From NCBI GenBank assembly GCA_947473535.1, contig CANJFK010000055.1, positions 1 through 6,619 of the forward strand: a stretch of 6,619 nt of DNA. Direction: 5' to 3'. The notes beneath the pieces are model-generated. The model was given only the letters and a program-made list of their open reading frames with translations. It did not search any database and was not told the origin of the DNA. This stretch comes from Legionellaceae bacterium. GTDB lineage: Bacteria > Pseudomonadota > Gammaproteobacteria > Legionellales > Legionellaceae. Every line of letters starts with the position of its first letter. The first letter of the stretch is position 1. Both the position numbers and the translations under genes were made by a program. Shown piece by piece: positions 6,270-6,619 of this stretch.

Positions 6270-6524
6270 ATGGTTGAATTACCGCCAGAAATAAAAAAAC
6301 TATTAGGTGTTCAGACGGAGTACGAATTTGTTCTCTATTGTATGGATTTAGGTTTGTCCGTTGAGGAGAGGTATAGGCTTAAACATAAACGACGCGTTAT
6401 GACTGGCGATGATGTGATTGCTGACGTGAGCAGTGTTTTAAGAGAGAGGATAACGCTTTCAACTTATAATCTTAATACACTTAAACTCGATGATCAAGTT
6501 TTAGTCTTGTCCAATGCAAGATGA
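6270..6524 (+). CDS. Small hypothetical protein, 84 residues
   Basis: I do not recognise this protein. From the ATG at 6270 it begins MVELPPEIKKLLG and continues as a soluble, charged sequence: a probable helix VQTEYEFVLYCMDLGL, a basic patch YRLKHKRRV (35-43), then MTGDDVIADVSSVLRERI and a strand-like end LKLDDQVLVLSNAR. No signal peptide or membrane segment is seen in this version. A start at 6237 would give 95 residues with a short hydrophobic front (VFKSIRLIVM), but it lacks a Shine-Dalgarno sequence and would lie just beyond the TATAAT. The gene is divergent from lpxB, with 128 bp between the start codons. The helix-plus-basic-patch composition would suit a small nucleic-acid-binding or partner protein, but nothing in the sequence proves it. 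Confidence 0.55.
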   Translation: MVELPPEIKKLLGVQTEYEFVLYCMDLGLSVEERYRLKHKRRVMTGDDVIADVSSVLRERITLSTYNLNTLKLDDQVLVLSNAR

Positions 6525-6570
6525 GTCTCAAATGATAGTCTGATTCCAATACAAATGAGTCTGAAATAAT
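6521..6570. repeat. Short degenerate direct repeats at the right edge
   Basis: ATGAGTCTCAAATGAT (6521-6536) recurs as ATGAGTCTGAAATAAT (6555-6570) with two mismatches and a period of 34 bp. A weaker copy of the AGTCTGA core lies between them (6537-6543). The first copy includes the stop codon of the small gene. They could be a binding-site array for the gene beyond the edge or remnants of a duplication; chance is possible in AT-rich DNA. No gene start can be assigned in 6525-6619. Confidence 0.4.
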
Positions 6571-6619
6571 CGTTAAAAAAGGAATATAGAGGCAAAGTTG
6601 TTCATGATAGAGAGATGAA

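Overview
The window looks like chromosomal DNA of a Gram-negative gammaproteobacterium, most likely from the Legionellales (Legionella/Coxiella-like). That placement is inference. It rests on lipid A synthesis (lpxB), moderate-to-low GC, a secreted protein whose N-terminal Cys-rich Ig-like domain is of a style I associate with Legionella proteins, a small double-hairpin membrane protein with a Glu-rich C-terminus, and an inverted pair of REP-like repeats. No rRNA, tRNA, transposase or CRISPR array is visible.

Layout from left to right. Positions 1-367 hold no convincing gene; their main content is a head-to-head pair of REP-like palindromic units (156-238) and a weak candidate promoter. Then come three tightly packed plus-strand genes: an outer-membrane beta-barrel protein (368-1096), a 665-residue secreted glycine- and cysteine-rich protein overlapping it by 11 nt (1086-3083), and a YhiN/HI0933-type flavoprotein whose ATG shares a base with the preceding stop codon (3083-4270). 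A 56-bp convergent gap with a weak bidirectional terminator-like structure follows. On the minus strand lie a 183-residue four-helix membrane protein with a Glu/Gln tail (4878-4327) and, 66 bp upstream of it, lpxB (6141-4945). A well-formed promoter drives lpxB. Divergent from it is an unrecognised 84-codon gene (6270-6524), followed by short degenerate repeats up to the window edge.

How the parts may work together. lpxB makes the lipid A disaccharide 1-phosphate precursor and is an ordinary housekeeping gene, although here it lacks its frequent lpxA and rnhB neighbours. The most unusual element is the beta-barrel plus Gly-rich pair. Both carry Sec signal peptides and they overlap, so they are probably co-translated and may form a surface pair (outer-membrane barrel plus exported Gly-rich partner). 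The Gly-rich protein has several poly-Gly tracts inside an otherwise ordinary beta-rich, disulfide-rich sequence, which recalls the glycine-rich domains of ALK/LTK receptors. The 183-residue membrane protein has features compatible with a host-membrane-targeted type IV effector, but this is only a hypothesis.
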